Source: Bacteroidota bacterium (GTDB lineage: Bacteria > Bacteroidota > Bacteroidia > Bacteroidales > VadinHA17). Taken from it: DNA of 32,812 nt. This document shows positions 1-8,231 of this stretch, in pieces. The stretch lies in NCBI GenBank assembly GCA_011049175.1, contig DSCJ01000095.1, positions 1-32,812 of the forward strand, read 5' to 3'. The translations under genes and the position numbers were made by a program. Position 1 is the stretch's first letter. The number at the start of each line of letters is the position of its first letter. Below the pieces are notes generated by a model, which did no database searches, had not been told where the DNA came from, and saw only the letters and a program-made list of their open reading frames with translations.

Positions 1-1449
1 GTGGCTATTGTAATTTATCTGAATCAGTGGCCCCATCAGCCCAGGGAAAGAGATTATGCTTATGCAGGTTCTTTCTACGCTTTTTCAGTCTGGATTGGTA
101 TGAGTGCAGGATACCTGTATATGTTCGGATCGAAATTTTTAAAAGAAATACCGGCTGCTGTGATGGCCCTGATCCTTCCGTTACCGGTACCGCTGCTTAT
201 GTTCTCAGAGAATTATGATGACCATAACCGGGCGAAACGATATAGTGCGCGTGATTTTGCAGCTAATTACCTCAATTCATGCGATCAAAATGCCATATTA
301 TTTACCAACGGGGATAATGATACCTTCCCCCTGTGGTATGTTCAGGATGTGGAAGGGATCCGGACGGATGTGAGGGTAGTGAACCTGAGCTATTTGGGGG
401 CCGACTGGTATATTACCCAGATGAAAGTCTGGGCGTATGATTCTCCCCCCGTACCTTTTTCCCTTGAAGAAAAACAATACAGGAAAGGAACACGTGATAT
501 TGTGCTGATCCAGGAAAGCGAAAGGCTTCGGGGTTTCCAGGATATCAACCAGGTATTCGATTTCATTGCCAGTGATGATCCCCGCACACAGACCACTTCA
601 CCCTTTATGCGTGGGGAACACCTGCATTTTTCTCCCACCGGAAAGTTGAGAATACCGGTGGATACGGTAAAGGTGCTGCAAAACGGGACCGTTTCAACCA
701 ATGCCCGGGAGGAGGTTCTACCCTATCTCGATTGGGAAATCAACAGGAACATGTTGTACAAAAATGATCTGATGATCCTTGACCTGATGGCTACTAACCG
801 GTGGGAACGGCCGGTATATTTTGCCGTTACCGTTCCCCGCAGTTCTTACCTGGGTCTTGAACCATTCTTTCAACTGGATGGTCTGGCTTACCGGGTTGTT
901 CCCATTCTGACAGAGACCGGAGGAGCTGAGCTGGGAAGAATTGAAACATCGGTGATGTATGAGAATATCATGGAAAAATTCAGATGGGGAGGAGTAACCG
1001 ATCCGGATGTATACCTTGATGAGAATAACCTTCGAATGTTGTCCAATTTCAGATACCATTTCAACCGCCTTGCGGAAGAATTAATAAAAGAGGAAAAACT
1101 GGATTCGGCACGGAGGGTTATGGACAGAGCCCTGGAGCTGTTCCCAAATGAACGGGTCCCCTATAACTATTTCAGCCTGAGAACAGTTGAGAATCTCTAT
1201 AAGCTGAATGACAAAGAAAGGGCCGAGGCCATGCTGCGTGCAATGGTGCAGATGTTCGACGAGGAAGTCAGATACATTCTCAGGCTTGACCGTGACAAGC
1301 AGAATTCCGTGCTGGATATTTTGCAGCTGGACATGCACATTTTACAGCAACTGACATCCATTGTCACACAATACGGGGATGAGCAGTTAAGGGCAGAAAT
1401 ACTTGACACGTTTCAGCATCTCATAAACCTTTATAATATCACACCTTGA
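1..1449 (+). CDS. DUF2723 (GT117-like) membrane protein, C-terminal part, 5' end outside window
   Basis: This is the C-terminal portion of a large Bacteroidota membrane protein of the DUF2723 family, which is classed with protein O-mannosyltransferase-like enzymes (GT117). Two hydrophobic segments lie near residues 25-65. They are followed by the family's recognisable soluble block, with FTNGDNDTFPLWYVQ at about residue 100 and NLSYLGADWYITQMK at about 127. The last ~120 residues are helical and TPR-like (SARRVMDRALELFPNE). The reading frame is open from base 1, so the GTG there is probably an internal valine and the gene starts upstream; full-length members are roughly 1000 residues. The stop (1447-1449) overlaps the next gene's start by four bases. 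The overlap and the glycan genes downstream suggest a role in glycan transfer or assembly at the inner membrane. Family assignment is confident; the substrate is unknown. Confidence 0.85.
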   Translation: MAIVIYLNQWPHQPRERDYAYAGSFYAFSVWIGMSAGYLYMFGSKFLKEIPAAVMALILPLPVPLLMFSENYDDHNRAKRYSARDFAANYLNSCDQNAILFTNGDNDTFPLWYVQDVEGIRTDVRVVNLSYLGADWYITQMKVWAYDSPPVPFSLEEKQYRKGTRDIVLIQESERLRGFQDINQVFDFIASDDPRTQTTSPFMRGEHLHFSPTGKLRIPVDTVKVLQNGTVSTNAREEVLPYLDWEINRNMLYKNDLMILDLMATNRWERPVYFAVTVPRSSYLGLEPFFQLDGLAYRVVPILTETGGAELGRIETSVMYENIMEKFRWGGVTDPDVYLDENNLRMLSNFRYHFNRLAEELIKEEKLDSARRVMDRALELFPNERVPYNYFSLRTVENLYKLNDKERAEAMLRAMVQMFDEEVRYILRLDRDKQNSVLDILQLDMHILQQLTSIVTQYGDEQLRAEILDTFQHLINLYNITP

Positions 1450-2066
1450 GGGTGATAAGCCGTTCACCGGTATTGATGAGGAAGCTTTTTCCCGGAGTGG
1501 TGTGGAATCTGCCCGGGAACCGGAAGGAAATACTTCTGACTTTTGACGACGGTCCCGTGCCCGTGGCGACGGAATGGATACTCGACAGTTTGAGAGATTA
1601 CCGGCTTAAAGCCCTGTTTTTCTGCCTTGGGGAAAGGGTGGAACAACATCCGGAGTTGTTCTACAGGATCATAGAGGAAGGACACAGGGTGGGGAATCAT
1701 ACATACAACCATCCCGACGGATGGAAAACTTCCAAAAAGAAGTATTTGGAGAATGTGGAGAAAGGGAATTCCATAATACACGGGAATTTGTTCAGGCCAC
1801 CCTATGGAAGGTTGACGCCCCAACAGTATGTCCGGCTCAGAAAGACCTGGAGGATTATCATGTGGTCCTGGCTGGTATATGATTTCAATAATCAGGCCAG
1901 TGAAAGGAAATTGTGGGAAAAGCTGGAGTTGCATTTAAGTGAAGGGGGAATATTTGTGTTCCACGATGCACCATATAAAAATAAGGAACGGCGCGAATTG
2001 CTGGAGAAAACCTTTCAGGAGATAAAAAAAACCGGACGGTATTTTTCAGGCAATGATTTTCCTTAA
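1446..2066 (+). CDS. NodB-type polysaccharide deacetylase family protein
   Basis: A 206-residue, single-domain carbohydrate esterase family 4 (NodB homology) protein. These are metal-dependent hydrolases that remove N- or O-acetyl groups from polysaccharides. All five family motifs are visible: TFDDGP (residues 32-37, with the catalytic base and metal Asp), HTYNH (85-89, metal His), RPPYG (117-121), WSWLVYDF (around 140-147) and FVFHDA (171-175, catalytic His). No signal peptide is seen, so it may act in the cytoplasm or be membrane-associated. The start taken here is TTG 1446, overlapping the preceding stop. GTG 1452 or ATG 1476 (MRKLFPG) are equally possible and leave the domain intact. It sits between the DUF2723 gene and two glycosyltransferases, so it probably trims a sugar in the same glycan. 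Confidence 0.9.
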   Translation: MRVISRSPVLMRKLFPGVVWNLPGNRKEILLTFDDGPVPVATEWILDSLRDYRLKALFFCLGERVEQHPELFYRIIEEGHRVGNHTYNHPDGWKTSKKKYLENVEKGNSIIHGNLFRPPYGRLTPQQYVRLRKTWRIIMWSWLVYDFNNQASERKLWEKLELHLSEGGIFVFHDAPYKNKERRELLEKTFQEIKKTGRYFSGNDFP

Positions 2067-2145
2067 CTTGCCTGTGTATGCATCCGGGCAACCGGAATCC
2101 GGTAGGACGATCATTTCCGGCCACAAAAAAAACGAATACCCTGGT

Positions 2146-3318
2146 ATGGCAAGTTCTGTTCAATACAGGAAAATACTGCTGATAACCACCTATACTTATC
2201 CCGATTTTTCAGGAAGCGGGAGAAATGCATTTTATTTTGCCAGGTTTCTTGCGGATGAAGGGCATCCGGTTGCCATTCTTACTTTTAACAGGAATATGGA
2301 GCGTAAAGGAACAGAAGCGGTGGAAGGTGTTTCCATTCACCGAATTCCCTATTTTCCTGTAAACGTGTTCAGTAAGGTGCTGTCTTTGCTCACCATATTA
2401 CCCAACTATATTTATTATGTATTCCGGAACGATATCCTGGTGGTGTATGGGACAAGGATCCCCGCCTATGAAACAATCCTTTTGTTGGGCCGATTCATGA
2501 AGAAAAGAGTGATATTCCGCCCTCTGTTGCCGGGGGTGGATGATCTGTATTCACTGATGGAGGGGAGGAGGAAAATGCTCCGGATGTTATACAGGTTGTT
2601 ATTCAGGGGAGTGAATGTGTATTTTTCTATCAACCGGCAATTTGCCAAAGCATACCGGCAATATTTCCCGGATTCAGGGAAATGTGTTGAGGGTGTGCAG
2701 GGGGTGGATACAGACCGTTTCAAACCGGCTGATGAAGTTGAAAGGAAACGTTTGCGTCAGCAGCTGAACATTCCCGGAGATATCCTTGTCCTGGTTTCTG
2801 CAGGTTTTGTGATACCCCGCAAAGGTTACCGGGAAATTATTATGGCTCTGGAGAAGGTGGGAATACCGTTCCTGTATATTGTTGCGGGAGAATACCGTTT
2901 CCGTGAACACCATTTTTTGCGGAATAACCGGGAATGGGCTCAGGATACGGTTGATATGGGGAATAAAATACTGGGAGACCGTATCCGGTTTGCTGGAGAA
3001 ATTGAACAGGTGGCCGATTACCTGAGAGCTTCGGACCTGTTCATACATTCTGCCGAAAAGGAAGGGTTTCCTAATGCTTTGCTGGAAGCAATGTCGTGCG
3101 GCCTCTGTTCCCTGGTAAGAAAATTTCCAGGGTTGGATGAAACTTTCTGCCGCTATGACCAGAATATGATCATATATGAAGAAGCAGGCCAGTTGCCAGG
3201 ATTGATAGAAAAGTTCGGGAGCAACAAACAGGAACGGGATAGAATAGGAAAAAATGCCGTAAAGATGATCCATGAAAGGGGGAGTTTTCAATGGGTGCTG
3301 GAGCACGTATTATTATGA
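2146..3318 (+). CDS. Glycosyltransferase family 4 protein
   Basis: A GT-B fold, retaining glycosyltransferase of the GT4 type. The N-terminal Rossmann half begins KILLITTYTYPDFSGSGRN, with the usual glycine-rich acceptor-side loop. The C-terminal half carries VLVSAGFVIPRKGYREI, FLYIVAGE, then DRIRFAGEI and the donor-binding E-x7-E signature EGFPNALLEAMSCG. From ATG 2146 the protein has 390 residues, normal for the family. An upstream in-frame ATG at 2053 would add 31 poorly conserved residues and overlap the deacetylase by 14 bases. I prefer 2146 because the conserved strand begins eight residues after it. Neither start has a clear Shine-Dalgarno, as is usual in Bacteroidota. The sugar donor cannot be read from sequence. 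It lies in the glycan operon, with 18 bases to the next gene. Confidence 0.88.
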   Translation: MASSVQYRKILLITTYTYPDFSGSGRNAFYFARFLADEGHPVAILTFNRNMERKGTEAVEGVSIHRIPYFPVNVFSKVLSLLTILPNYIYYVFRNDILVVYGTRIPAYETILLLGRFMKKRVIFRPLLPGVDDLYSLMEGRRKMLRMLYRLLFRGVNVYFSINRQFAKAYRQYFPDSGKCVEGVQGVDTDRFKPADEVERKRLRQQLNIPGDILVLVSAGFVIPRKGYREIIMALEKVGIPFLYIVAGEYRFREHHFLRNNREWAQDTVDMGNKILGDRIRFAGEIEQVADYLRASDLFIHSAEKEGFPNALLEAMSCGLCSLVRKFPGLDETFCRYDQNMIIYEEAGQLPGLIEKFGSNKQERDRIGKNAVKMIHERGSFQWVLEHVLL

Positions 3319-3336
3319 CATATTGGGATAAAACCT

Positions 3337-4464
3337 ATGTCTGAACGAGGAAATATCAAAGTGTTGTATCTGATACAGTTGCCGCCACCTGTGCACGGAG
3401 TGAGTCTGACAAACCGGTTTGTATACACCAGTGAGGTGATCAATCAGGGTATGTCAAAACGGCTGGTACGGATGAAATTTTCCGGTTCGATTGAAGGTCT
3501 CCGACGGATGAGCGTCCGAAAGCTCATGACCTTTGTTTCCGTAAAAGCCCGGTTGTTTTATGAGTTACTCATCGATCGGCCTGATTTTGTTTATTTTTCA
3601 TTTATGCCGGTGGGTACCGGGCTGATCCGTGACAGTATATTCCTGTTCCTGATCAAAATGTTCAGGGTGCGGGTTCTGCTGCATCTCAATAACCGGGGAA
3701 TCAGGGAAAGGAGTAAAAAACCATTTATGAGAAAATGGTACAGGATGGTTTTCAGGAACACCTGTGTGATCCATGTTACGGAGGGTTTACTGAAAAGAGA
3801 GATTACAGCATTGAATATCAAGAAACTGGCAGCGGCCTTTGTAGTGCCAAATACAGCTGAAACGTTTGATATGCCTGAGGTGAAAGAACAAGATCATACA
3901 TTCCGGTTGCTTTTTCTATCGAATCTTTTTCCTGAAAAAGGCCTGTTGTTTTTACTGGAAGCCATGACAAACTGTATAAAATATATCCCCGGCATAGAGT
4001 TGCATGTATACGGAGCGGGGCGCGGAAAGAAAACGGACAGAAAATACCAAAAGTACATTGAAGATAACCGGCTTGAAAGAAAGGTTATATTTCACGGACC
4101 CGTTGCCGGTAATGAGAAGGGAAAAGTTTTTTCCGCCCATGATCTTTTCGTGTTTCCATCCTATTTTGCCGAGGAATGTTTCCCCCTGGTGCTCCTGGAA
4201 GCCATGCAGGCAGGCATGGCCATTGTAACTACAGGTATCGGTGGTATTCCTGAAATGCTGGAGCATAAGAAGGAAGCCCTGGTCGTTAATTCAGGCTATG
4301 CCCGGGAGCTGGCTGAGTCAATCCTTTACCTTTACCGGCACCCTGTGGAAGCCAGGCAACTGGGTCAACATGCCCGGGAAAGGTTTTTCAGGGAATTTTC
4401 CATGGAACATTTTGAAAGAAAGATGAGAAAGGTTTTCGAATCGTGTTTTAAACCGCATGCCTGA
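3337..4464 (+). CDS. Glycosyltransferase family 4 protein
   Basis: A second GT-B, GT4-type glycosyltransferase of 375 residues, not closely similar to the preceding one. The N-terminus KVLYLIQLPPPVHGVSLTNR is typical of group 1 glycosyltransferases in polysaccharide clusters. The C-terminal donor domain shows RLLFLSNLFPEKGLLFLLEA, ELHVYGAGRG, KVIFHGPVAG and the E-x7-E block EECFPLVLLEAMQAG (about residues 279-293), then TTGIGGIPEML. No membrane segment is obvious, so it should act on the cytoplasmic face, adding one sugar to a lipid-linked glycan. Its TGA stop overlaps the ATG of the sulfotransferase gene (ATGA-type junction at 4462-4466), which indicates translational coupling. The donor and acceptor are unknown. 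Confidence 0.88.
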   Translation: MSERGNIKVLYLIQLPPPVHGVSLTNRFVYTSEVINQGMSKRLVRMKFSGSIEGLRRMSVRKLMTFVSVKARLFYELLIDRPDFVYFSFMPVGTGLIRDSIFLFLIKMFRVRVLLHLNNRGIRERSKKPFMRKWYRMVFRNTCVIHVTEGLLKREITALNIKKLAAAFVVPNTAETFDMPEVKEQDHTFRLLFLSNLFPEKGLLFLLEAMTNCIKYIPGIELHVYGAGRGKKTDRKYQKYIEDNRLERKVIFHGPVAGNEKGKVFSAHDLFVFPSYFAEECFPLVLLEAMQAGMAIVTTGIGGIPEMLEHKKEALVVNSGYARELAESILYLYRHPVEARQLGQHARERFFREFSMEHFERKMRKVFESCFKPHA

Positions 4465-5435
4465 TGCAGGAGCTTCCGCACATTATATTGCTTTCATATA
4501 TGAACAGGTCGGGGTCCACTTTTCTGACTCAGCATTTGAGCCGTTCGGAAAATATACTGGTATGTCTGGAAGCCGAGGTGCTGGTTTCTGAATTTCTGGA
4601 AGCCCCGGGCCGAAAGTTCTGTTTTACTGACCGGATTGGGTATCTGAAACACCTATGGACCACCGATTATAAATTAAAGGAATGGGCCAAAGCAAATTCT
4701 AATCCTGACTGGGAGAAATTGAAAGCGGCCTCGGACAACCTGGAAGCCTTTTGCTTGCTACTGGCTGCATACCGGGATTACGTAAAACCTGGTGCTACGC
4801 ATGTGTTATTTAAGGCAGAGCGATTGATATACCTTTTTGGTAAAATCGCCCGAGCTGCCCATACAGGGATGGTATTTCATCCACTGGTTATGATCAGGGA
4901 TGTTCGTGCCATTTACGAATCGCAAATAAGAACCCCCATGTTACCCGGGAATGAGCTGATGACCAAAGACCCGGTTAAAACTTCTCTCGACTGGAACCGG
5001 TTTGTCAGGGAATCGTCGAAACTGGCAAACCGGGGTTCGGTGTGGATTATTTTTTTTGAATCATTCATACGTGATCAACAAATTATTTTGCATAAGTTAG
5101 AGGAAAGACTGGGCATTGACGGCTCGTGGGAAGAGAACGGCCAGGGTGACGTTTATGAAAGATTGTGTGTTGAAATGAAAAAAATTCACCGGAGTATAAA
5201 GGGCAAGGCCGACTTCCAACGGATTGATCAATGGAAAAACCTGTTGAAACAGGAAGAAATTGATGTTATTGAATCTTTGTCAGGCAGATGGCTGAAACAA
5301 TTGGGGTATAAATTAACAGGGTGGGGGAAAAAGAATATCCGGCAAAAAAGAACACTTACTCTGAAGCAGATGGCCTATCATTTGAGAAGATGGAATGATA
5401 AAATAATATTTCACATGGGTTGTTCCGGGAAATAA
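4464..5435 (+). CDS. Sulfotransferase-like protein (PAPS-dependent)
   Basis: A 323-residue protein of the P-loop sulfotransferase superfamily, which moves sulfate from PAPS to a hydroxyl or amine of a sugar or lipid. The 5'-phosphosulfate loop is SYMNRSGSTFLTQHL (residues 11-25). The 3'-phosphate site is MIRDVRAIYESQ (143-154), with the conserved Arg and a downstream segment IIFFESFIRD matching the usual beta-strand before the C-terminal helices. ATG 4464 overlaps the glycosyltransferase stop. The next gene is also sulfotransferase-like but only distantly similar. The family is assigned from the two PAPS motifs; that the acceptor is the glycan built by this operon is inferred from context only. 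Confidence 0.8.
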   Translation: MQELPHIILLSYMNRSGSTFLTQHLSRSENILVCLEAEVLVSEFLEAPGRKFCFTDRIGYLKHLWTTDYKLKEWAKANSNPDWEKLKAASDNLEAFCLLLAAYRDYVKPGATHVLFKAERLIYLFGKIARAAHTGMVFHPLVMIRDVRAIYESQIRTPMLPGNELMTKDPVKTSLDWNRFVRESSKLANRGSVWIIFFESFIRDQQIILHKLEERLGIDGSWEENGQGDVYERLCVEMKKIHRSIKGKADFQRIDQWKNLLKQEEIDVIESLSGRWLKQLGYKLTGWGKKNIRQKRTLTLKQMAYHLRRWNDKIIFHMGCSGK

Positions 5436-5452
5436 ATGGAAGATTGTTGTCA

Positions 5453-6328
5453 ATGAATTACTTTATATACAGGATATTGAGAAAGACACGATTCATTCTG
5501 GCCTATGTGCATTCCTTTGCCATGGGATGGGTGAAACGGGAGCAATATTCACATATTAAAAACTTTTGTATGTTCATTGGGTATCCACGCAGCGGGCACA
5601 GCCTGATTGCCGCCTTGCTGGACGCCCATCCGGAAGTGGTCATGGGAATGGAGTGGGGAGTTATACCCCATCTGGAAATGGGGTATAATAAAAATCAGAT
5701 TATTCATTCCCTTGTTAATAACAGCCGTCAATTCAGAAAAAAGGAAAACAATACATGGACCGGTTATTCATACAGGGTGGAAGGTCAATGGCAGGGGTGT
5801 TACCAACAGATCCGAGTGATAGGTGATAAACTGGGAGGCAGGACATCCCTTCTGATCCAGGAGGACCCATCAGTGATCGAAAGGATGAAAAAATCATTGG
5901 GATATCCCATTAAATGGATCCATGTTATCAGGAATCCATTTGATATCATAACTACCATGACCCGAAGAAGACTTGAAAAACAAAATGCCTGGTCTGAAAA
6001 TGCAGATCCGGAAGAACTGATCTCTTCCATTTCTGCCTATTTCAAACGGGTCGAGGCGGTGAGTTGGTTCAGGGGAAAATCGCAACAGGATATTATTGAT
6101 GTGTACCATGAAGATTTTATCGCCTGTCCGGAAAAAGAATTGAAGAGGTTGATCGAATTTCTGGGGCTGGATGCTTCGCCTGATTACCTTGCATCCTGTT
6201 CGTCTATCGTATATGAAAAGCCACACCGGAGCCGCGAACTGATCCGGTGGACTCCTGAATTAATCCAACAGGTTGAGGAGAGGAAAAATTTATATGAATT
6301 CTTAAAAAGATACCATTATGATTCCTGA
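5453..6328 (+). CDS. Sulfotransferase family protein
   Basis: A second P-loop sulfotransferase. From ATG 5453 it has 291 residues; an upstream TTG at 5420 would add 11 residues and overlap the previous gene, and I judge it less likely. The 5'-phosphosulfate loop is FIGYPRSGHSLIAALLDAHP (residues 41-60) and the 3'-phosphate motif is HVIRNPFDIITTMTRR (157-172). Both are close to the canonical GYPRSG and RNP patterns of carbohydrate and aryl sulfotransferases. The N-terminal ~25 residues are basic and mildly hydrophobic and could associate with the membrane. It is the last gene of the + strand glycan operon. Its 3' end overlaps the convergent gene by 13 bases, leaving no room for a conventional intergenic terminator. 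The acceptor is unknown. Confidence 0.88.
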   Translation: MNYFIYRILRKTRFILAYVHSFAMGWVKREQYSHIKNFCMFIGYPRSGHSLIAALLDAHPEVVMGMEWGVIPHLEMGYNKNQIIHSLVNNSRQFRKKENNTWTGYSYRVEGQWQGCYQQIRVIGDKLGGRTSLLIQEDPSVIERMKKSLGYPIKWIHVIRNPFDIITTMTRRRLEKQNAWSENADPEELISSISAYFKRVEAVSWFRGKSQQDIIDVYHEDFIACPEKELKRLIEFLGLDASPDYLASCSSIVYEKPHRSRELIRWTPELIQQVEERKNLYEFLKRYHYDS

Positions 6329-7245
6329 ATGTGAATACCTGTCCGGTTGATCAGGAAACAGTTGTTATTATGCCAGGGTTCGGGCCGGAACTTTGGATCA
6401 TGTTTTGATCTGATGAGATGGAAATGCAGTAACTCTTCCCCCGTTTTTTTGTCAAATAATTTTCCGTTATCCCATATTATTTCCCAATCGGGAATATGTT
6501 GCTTCCGGTACCAGAGATCCGACCTTACCATATCTTTTCTGAACAGGGAAATTTCACCTTTTTGGGCCATATTTTTGGAAATGACGTCCATGTCTCTGTA
6601 ATCACGGGCGGAGGATGTGGCCAAATGATATTTTATTCTACGGATGGCTTTTCCCAGTGATTCTGAGAAATGGTGTGTGAAAGGGGATTCGTCAGGGTGT
6701 TTCAGCTTTTTCCCCACCAGGCTTGATTTTTCGTCAAAGCCATAATGCAGGTGAGTATCAGAAAAAACGCGCAAGTAATAGGGATACAATTTATATAATG
6801 AACTGATTTCCGGTGTATTTCTGAAAAGGGCAAAATGACCGGCGAGGTATTGTTCCCTTACTCCGATAACGTCTGTTTTCCGTTTCATATAAGGTTCAAT
6901 GAGCGGGAATATGTTTCCGTATACCAGGTCCAGATCCGAATATCCCCAGTAATCATAACCTCTGAACCAATCACGGAAAATTTCCCCGAAAGCCGGCCGG
7001 TAATCACATATTTTATAGGGATTATCAAGAGAAATGGACATGTTAAAGTGGCCGGACAGTATTTCGCCAAATGCTTGCAGGCTGATTTGATGCACGATAA
7101 CGTTGGGGGGGGTATCCCGGGGAGCGGTTTGGTCTGTAAAGATCATCCAGTCAATGTGGGGATTCCATCTGCACGTTTGCAAAAAATACAGGATCCACGG
7201 TGGCCATGGGCCGAAATGTGCTATCAAAATTCGGAGTTTCATCAT
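6316..7245 (-). CDS. Putative DxD glycosyltransferase (DUF6625-like), paralogue 1
   Basis: A 309-residue protein and one of three tandem paralogues. It starts LRILIAHFGPWPPW, with a first strand that begins at the very N-terminus, then MIFTDQT, DNPYKICDYRPAFGEIF, and the block YWGYSDLDLVYGNI. The S-D-L-D-L segment (residues 103-107) looks like the metal-binding DxD motif of GT-A glycosyltransferases. Later conserved elements are YLAGHFALFRNTPEI, YGFDEKS and a C-terminal IIWDNGKLFDKKTGEELLHF. I associate this architecture with DUF6625-type proteins of polysaccharide clusters; that name is from memory. It is the last gene of a - strand operon and overlaps its upstream neighbour by four bases. 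A run of eight C lies in codons near residue 46. Activity and substrate are inferred, not shown. Confidence 0.75.
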   Translation of the reverse strand: MMKLRILIAHFGPWPPWILYFLQTCRWNPHIDWMIFTDQTAPRDTPPNVIVHQISLQAFGEILSGHFNMSISLDNPYKICDYRPAFGEIFRDWFRGYDYWGYSDLDLVYGNIFPLIEPYMKRKTDVIGVREQYLAGHFALFRNTPEISSLYKLYPYYLRVFSDTHLHYGFDEKSSLVGKKLKHPDESPFTHHFSESLGKAIRRIKYHLATSSARDYRDMDVISKNMAQKGEISLFRKDMVRSDLWYRKQHIPDWEIIWDNGKLFDKKTGEELLHFHLIRSKHDPKFRPEPWHNNNCFLINRTGIHIQES

Positions 7246-8231
7246 GAAACGGGTCTTATTCCATCCGGAATAATAATAAATTCATCGGTACTATTTACAG
7301 GGGTACGTATTCTGAAATTCTGATTTTGCTTGGATAACATAAAGTGAAAATATAAGAGATCTATCTTCATTCCCGTATTTTCAGAAAACAGATTGCCCTT
7401 TTCCCATTTGATTTTCCAGCTGGTAATTCCCTGTTTTTTGTACATGTTATCACACTCAAAACGGGTTTTATGGCTGATCATGATGTTTTTCTTTATGTAT
7501 TGCTGTTTTAGAATTGTATTAAAGTCGCGGGGGACTGTTTTACGGTTTGTCATGAAGGGATTAATCAGTTGTTTTTTAATTATTCTCAGAGGAAAGATCC
7601 ATTTTGACCGGGTTATTCTGTAAAGTTTTTGATCCCATTGTTGAATTTTTGTTTTATCCTTTTCAAAATTTTTTGATGATGTTCTGACAGGGAATTTCAG
7701 CAGTTGTTCATCAAAACCCAGGTAATCCGGGTGGGCAAAAGCCTGTCTGTATCTTCCTCCCAGTGTGAAAAGGCGGTTTATCTCCGGGGTGTTCCTGAGA
7801 AGACAAAGATGTGCCGGGATAAAGCCTGAATGAGTTGAAATCACATCGGCTGCAGCCAATTCAGAGGAAGAGAGCAGACGGCGGAAATTGCCATATACCA
7901 GGTCCATGTCACCATATCCCCAGAAAGTATATTCCTGAAGATATTCTGAAAAAATATATCCGCAGGCCGGCTTCAGATCGCATAATTTATAAGGATGATT
8001 CAAACGGATCCGGCATTTCAGTTTTTTTTCCGCCATTTCAACCCATTCCGATATTTTCATTGGGATGTACCTTACATTATCGGGTATGTTTGCCGGTACC
8101 GTTTGATCTGAAAGGAGAATCCAATTGACCGAAGGATTCGCCCGGCAGGACAAAAGAAAATATTCTGTCCAGGGAGGCCAGGGGCCGAACCAGGTGATGA
8201 CAATTCCGATGGAGGGGAAGATGTCAGGCAT
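7242..8231 (-). CDS. Putative DxD glycosyltransferase (DUF6625-like), paralogue 2
   Basis: A 329-residue paralogue of its two neighbours. Shared blocks are GIVITWFGPWPPW (residues 9-21), ILLSDQT, LNHPYKLCDLKPACGYIF, YTFWGYGDMDLVYGN with the DxD-like GDMD at 107-110, LCLLRNTPEINRLF, YLGFDEQ and, near the end, SWKIKWEKGNLF. Compared with paralogue 1 it has a longer, very basic middle region (about residues 205-265, rich in Lys and Arg, with TRSKWIFPLRIIKKQL). This could be a membrane-surface or acceptor-binding insert. It overlaps the genes on both sides (4 and 8 bases), so the three are almost certainly one transcript. The acceptor, donor and linkage are unknown; the three paralogues may add different sugars. 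Confidence 0.75.
   Translation of the reverse strand: MPDIFPSIGIVITWFGPWPPWTEYFLLSCRANPSVNWILLSDQTVPANIPDNVRYIPMKISEWVEMAEKKLKCRIRLNHPYKLCDLKPACGYIFSEYLQEYTFWGYGDMDLVYGNFRRLLSSSELAAADVISTHSGFIPAHLCLLRNTPEINRLFTLGGRYRQAFAHPDYLGFDEQLLKFPVRTSSKNFEKDKTKIQQWDQKLYRITRSKWIFPLRIIKKQLINPFMTNRKTVPRDFNTILKQQYIKKNIMISHKTRFECDNMYKKQGITSWKIKWEKGNLFSENTGMKIDLLYFHFMLSKQNQNFRIRTPVNSTDEFIIIPDGIRPVS

Noticed and set aside
2674-3306. A 210-codon - strand frame opposite the GT4 gene
   Set aside because: The opposite strand carries the conserved GT4 donor domain; the - strand translation has no family features.
6835-7323. A 162-codon + strand frame opposite the first two glycosyltransferase-like paralogues
   Set aside because: It crosses the junction of two conserved genes on the other strand and has no recognisable motif or promoter of its own.
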